This document shows, one piece after another, positions 60,211 to 64,000 of a DNA stretch of 64,000 bases. The DNA is taken from assembly GCA_964019335.1 (NCBI GenBank), contig OZ025751.1:62001-126000 (forward strand), written 5' to 3'. This stretch comes from Diplonema japonicum (taxonomy: Eukaryota; Euglenozoa; Diplonemea; Diplonemida; Diplonemidae). Made by a program: the position numbers and the translations under genes. Numbering within the stretch: the first letter of the stretch is position 1; every line of letters begins with the position of its first letter. Under the pieces are notes generated by a model. The model saw nothing but the letters and a program-made list of their open reading frames with translations. It did not search any database and was not told where the DNA came from.

Positions 60211-62026
60211 TTTTTTTTTTTTTGGTGTTTTCTTTTTTTTTTTTTGAAATAAAAAAATAAGAAATAATAAAAGAAGAAGAATGGGGATATGGATGTGGGG
60301 GAGGGGACCGGGAATGGGGGGAAAAAAAGAGGGGGATGGGGGGGGGGGGGGGGGAGGGGATGGTGGAATAAGTAAAATAAAGAAAGTAAAATAAAATAAA
60401 AAAGCTTCATCCCCCCCCCCCCCCCCTCCACGCTTTCCATTCCCTGAAAATATTTATTTTTTTCTTTGCGTGCGAAAATAAGAAAAAGAAAAAAACACAA
60501 TAGAAGGAGCAACTATACCCCCCCCCCCCCCCCCCCCGTCCTTCCTCTCTACTTTTACCCCCTTCCTGGAAACATGGAAGGGAGGGGGGTAAAAAACATG
60601 CAATTTTGTTGAATTGCTTTCTCCCTTGTTGGAAAAACCGTAGTGGGCTTTTTCTTTTTTTTCCCCCACCACTTTTTTTTTCCCCCTCGACATCATGTTT
60701 TGATTGAACCCATTCCCATTTTGCCCAGGAGATCAAAAATTCTCTTGGTCACCCCCCCCCCCCCCCCCTCCCCTGTCTGTCTGTCTTTTTTTTATTTTAT
60801 TTTTTTCCCCGTTTTCTCATTTTTTATTCTTTTTTTTTCTAGTTTTTTTTTGCATTTAATAAGGGGAGGGCTGAGGTGGTAAAGTATTGAAAAAGAGGGA
60901 AAGGGGAGAAAAACTAGAGGATGGGGGGGGGGGGTAGACGTTGGGAGTGGAAAAAAAAGGGGGGGGGGGGTGAAATAAAGGAAAAAGGGCGGGTTGGAGG
61001 GAACATATGCCTTACTCTCGGTAAAAAAAACTTGTTCTTCTTGGTACTTGAAAAAAGTGAAAGAGGGGGGGGGGGGGGGGGGGGCAATAGGGAACAACAA
61101 GGAGGGAGGGAGAGGAGAGGAAATGAAGGTACAATTTTTTAAGAGAAAGGGGGGGGGGACGGGAAAAAAAGGGGGAAAAAAAAAGAAACAGATGCATCAC
61201 GCGAGGCTGTATATAAGGGATTGTTGTGTGTTCAAAAAAAAAGGGGGCAAAAAAAATAAAAATTGGGGGAAAAGCACAATGGATGGAAGATAGAATGTAG
61301 CAGGGGGAAAAAAAAATAATAGCCTCGGACAAAGAGAAAAAAAGTAAAAACAAAAAAAAAAAGATCGAAGGAAGCAGTGGACCCTTTTCTTTTTTTTTTT
61401 TAAAAAAACCTTTTTTTTTTCTTTTGAACTTTTTTCTTCTTCTTTCTTTCCCCCTCCTCCCCAACTTTAAAGGATTGATCCCTCAAATTCCTGTTCCTCC
61501 TTTGCATTTTTTTTTTTCCCACACGCCATTCTCGCCATGTACAAAAACACCATCAAATAAAAAAATATAAAAATATTTCCTTGCTCTCCCTATTGCTTCA
61601 TGTTTTCCCTCCATCCCAACCTCTTCTACAAGAGTTGGGGAAAAAAAAGGTGGAGTTTTCTTGTTTTCCTCTCTTTTCGTTCATAGTATCTTTAGCACAT
61701 AGGGAAGGAAATAAATTTAAAAAGAAAGGCCAAACCCTCTCTTTTTTTTTTTTTTTTTTTCCCCTTTTCTTTTCTTTTTTTTAAATGCAAGGATAGTTGG
61801 AGGAAGAACAGAAGAAAAGAGGGACCAGAAGGGAAGGGGAGGGAAAAGGAAGAAGGAACAAAAAAAAAAGTATCTTTAAAAACAAAGAAATGAGGGAGAG
61901 AGAGAGAGAAGAAAAAAAATATTTAAAATAAAAAGAGAGGAAAAAAAAAGGGGGTAGTTAGAGGTATTGGGAAAAAAAATATTTAAAAAAAAATAAAAAA
62001 AGGCAGGGGAAAAAAAAAATGGGGGC

Positions 62027-62062
<36 letters not shown>

Positions 62063-62131
62063 GTAACGAAGCGAGGGAAAAACAAAAAGCTACCAATTTG
62101 CCTCTCTCTCCCCAAAGAAAAAGAAATCGAA

Positions 62132-62162
<31 letters not shown>

Positions 62163-63005
62163 GAAGTGGTCACTTTAAAAACCTCAGCACTGCCCAGAAG
62201 AGGATACACTTAGTGCTGCGATCCGTGAATGCTCCCAGAGAAAGAACGAAAAGTGAGGTTTGTGTCCTCCTCTCCTCTGCATATTTCTTATTTTCTTAAA
62301 GGATATACTCGATTGTCGGCTTTGTCCAGTAATTTAATTAAAAAAAAAGAATAAAAAGCACAACTTGCATCGTAAGTACCCTGTAACGGCCGTTGGAGGG
62401 AAGGGGGGAGGGAGGGCAAAAAAAAAAGCATAAAAACACTAAAGTAGGTCCCCCCCCCCCCCCCATCCCATGAGGCTAGTAAAGAAAAAGGTTTTTTCTT
62501 TTTTTTTTCTGGAAAAAAAAAATTGTATGCAAACAAGAATAAAAAACAATAGGAATGGGGAAGGTATTTTTTTTTTTTTTTTCTCTTTCCTTTTTTTTTT
62601 TTTTTTTTTTGTCAGATTGAATTTATAGCAAGTAATACCTTAATATCCAATGCGTAAGTAAATGAGTAAAGGAAAAAGTTTTTTTTTTTTTTCCTCTTGT
62701 AAAATGAAAATGAACTCCCGCTCACGTGTGGGTGCCTGCCACCACAAGGTGAACTTTCGCCCCTCACCCCACATTCCCCCACTTTCTCATATGCCTGGGC
62801 CCGAAAGAAGAAGAGGGTATTCTTATGTCCCGCCCCTCTTTTTCTTCTTGAAGACCCCGTCTTTGAATAAAGAAAAATGAGAAAAAGGGGGACCAACAAA
62901 AAACCTTTTTATTTTTTAGGGTTAAGATCAAGTGTTTTTTTGGGAGGGGGGCGTCGTCTTTGTGCGACATGAGAAAAAGTAATCGTAAAATAAAAAAAAA
63001 ATATA
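60211..63005. other. Low-complexity intergenic DNA with a complex island at about 62162-62335
   Basis: Long C-runs (60412-60426, 60519-60537, 60751-60768, 62451-62464) and G-runs (about 60340-60354 and 61066-61084) dominate. The island at 62162-62335 has ordinary composition and contains a hairpin CAGCACT ... AGTGCTG (about 62186-62219). It could be a small RNA gene, but no family is recognisable. No protein gene is supported. Confidence 0.6.
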
Positions 63006-63295
63006 TGAGTTAAAGGAGGCCGGTGTTGGCGGCGCCCTGCACAAGAACTGTCTACTTGATTACAGGGGGCGCACCGCGGCCGAGTTGTAGCTTCTTCTGC
63101 GTTCCGCGTCGTGTCCTTAATGCGTGCGGTGTACAGCTCAACCCCAGCCGGTGCGTCCCGGGTAACCAAGATTCTGCGCTCGTGCAGTTTGCTGCCTGTT
63201 CGTCACCCTGAGCATCTGCATTATGTTCTTCCACTCGGGCGCTACCGGTGATGACCGACGAGGAGGTCAACAGCGAACAACACATCTGATCTTTT
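63006..63295. other. GC-rich island without a recognised gene
   Basis: About 280 bp of normal-complexity, GC-rich DNA in an AT- and homopolymer-rich context. Frames stay open on both strands (77 codons at 63052-63285 minus, 62 at 63023-63211 plus), so coding status cannot be decided. It may be an exon, a decayed gene or a structured RNA. Confidence 0.4.
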
Positions 63296-63542
63296 TCTTA
63301 TATTTTCATGTTATCCCCACCACCTGAAAAAAAAAATAAAATAAAAAAGGGAACTGGCAGTTGTTTATGTATTGTTTTAAAAAAAAAAAAGAATTTTTTT
63401 CTTCGTACTTCCCTATCGTGATTTAAGCAAACCATCGAACATCTACTTGTCGCATGGCTACATGCAACGCCTCTGGTCCAAAAGTACTGCCAGTGATTCA
63501 AATTACGAAGGGGAGGGAGGGGGGGTTTCACAAAAAAGAAAA

Positions 63543-63608
63543 ACTACTTACCTACCGCCAAAAGGAGCCATAACTTAAACTCATTATTTGTTAGTAATAA
63601 ATAGCTTT
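63543..63608. repeat. Reduced copy of the hairpin cassette
   Basis: The left flank ACTACTTACCTACCGCCAAA and the right flank TTAGTAATAAATAGCTTTTC match the cassettes at 12.6 and 31.8-31.9 kb. The central part is only about 25 bp, with little pairing left. No neighbouring terminal inverted repeat is visible. Confidence 0.7.
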
Positions 63609-64000
63609 TCTTTTTTTTTTTTCCCAGTCCAAAAAAAAAAAAGAGAGAGAAAAGAATATATATAAACACACATAGCTTGAGGTAGAGGGAAGGGGAAAGA
63701 ACTTTTTTTTTTTCTTTAGCCAAAACATTGCAGTCTCTTTTTTTTTTTTTTTTTTTCCTTCTTTTTTTTACTGACGGCGGCCGGTTAAAACTTACCTAAC
63801 CGGGGGAAGGGGGAGAGGCTGGATGGAAAAAAAAAAAAAAAATTAAAAAGGTTAGTAAAAAAGAAATATGCATGGTTTTGCGAAGGGAGAAGGGGAAGAA
63901 AAATAAAAATTCGATAAAATTTCAGTGTGCAGGGGGGGGGGGGGGGAAGGGGGAGCTCACTGTAAGTGGGGGAAATACGAGAATGGGCGCACAATTTAAC
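63609..64000. other. Low-complexity terminal stretch
   Basis: A- and T-runs and a G-run near 63930. No gene seen before the window edge. Confidence 0.65.

Noticed and set aside
60230-62600. CRISPR-like or operon-like organisation
   Set aside because: The repetitive look is due to mononucleotide runs. There are no regularly spaced repeats with unique spacers, and the genes with introns show this is eukaryotic DNA.

Overview
The window is eukaryotic nuclear DNA, most likely from a flagellated protist. I support 29 protein-coding genes and all 29 are on the minus strand. Spliceosomal-type introns interrupt at least six of them. Long A, T, C and G homopolymers fill the intergenic DNA, and most reading frames in those stretches are artefacts. 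One-strand gene order, candidate splice-acceptor AGs a few to about 30 nt before many start codons, PTS1-like ends on a NUDT19-like hydrolase and a PRPP synthetase, and two flagellum-type proteins together suggest an euglenozoan (perhaps a diplonemid). That placement is an inference. Other protists with unidirectional gene order, such as perkinsids or dinoflagellates, are not excluded.

Layout by coordinate (transcription runs from high to low numbers). 1-3.1 kb: the 5' part of a multipass membrane protein and two tandem Lys/Glu/Ala-rich paralogues, with a tandem repeat between them. 3.1-11 kb: a compact block of an EF-hand/WD40 protein, a degenerate phosphotriesterase homologue with a Cys-rich tail, an SDR-family epimerase-like protein, a NUDT19-like Nudix hydrolase and a PAP2 phosphatase. 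11-16.7 kb: two more arrays of the ~230-bp tandem repeat, an inverted-repeat element and a 14-module cysteine-rich surface protein. 16.7-20.2 kb: a seven-exon unknown and PRPP synthetase. 20.2-23.4 kb: low-complexity DNA holding a 563-bp MITE. 23.4-30.6 kb: an alpha/beta hydrolase, a coiled-coil protein, Integrator subunit 11, a transposon-like element with a nested tRNA-derived SINE, and two small genes. 30.6-33.3 kb: a second inverted-repeat element. 33.3-45.1 kb: branched-chain aminotransferase, Asp/Asn beta-hydroxylase-like protein, a five-exon type I membrane protein, a PAM2-motif protein, a pseudokinase and a PDZ-TBC protein. 45.2-47.7 kb: a 1,044-bp element with terminal inverted repeats. 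47.7-60.2 kb: a membrane-anchored cyclase-homology protein, a seven-exon membrane protein, an alpha/beta hydrolase, a basic protein with a CPFTPQ motif, a small protein, an SH3b-like protein and a MYCBPAP homologue. 60.2-64 kb: almost entirely low complexity.

The genes do not form one pathway. They mix metabolism (PRPP, branched-chain amino acids, nucleotide or CoA hydrolysis, isoprenoid phosphates), RNA processing and mRNA binding, Rab-GAP and cyclase-type signalling, flagellar structure and surface proteins, as expected of a general genomic segment. The most striking property is the architecture. I mapped 21 introns, all 37-67 nt. Many are little more than a GTAT donor, a homopolymer and AG; one is GTATG, 40 A and G. 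Several genes also have a poly(A) run between a candidate acceptor AG and the start codon. The second notable signal is a mobile-element hairpin whose flanks are conserved while its stem sequence changes but stays self-complementary.
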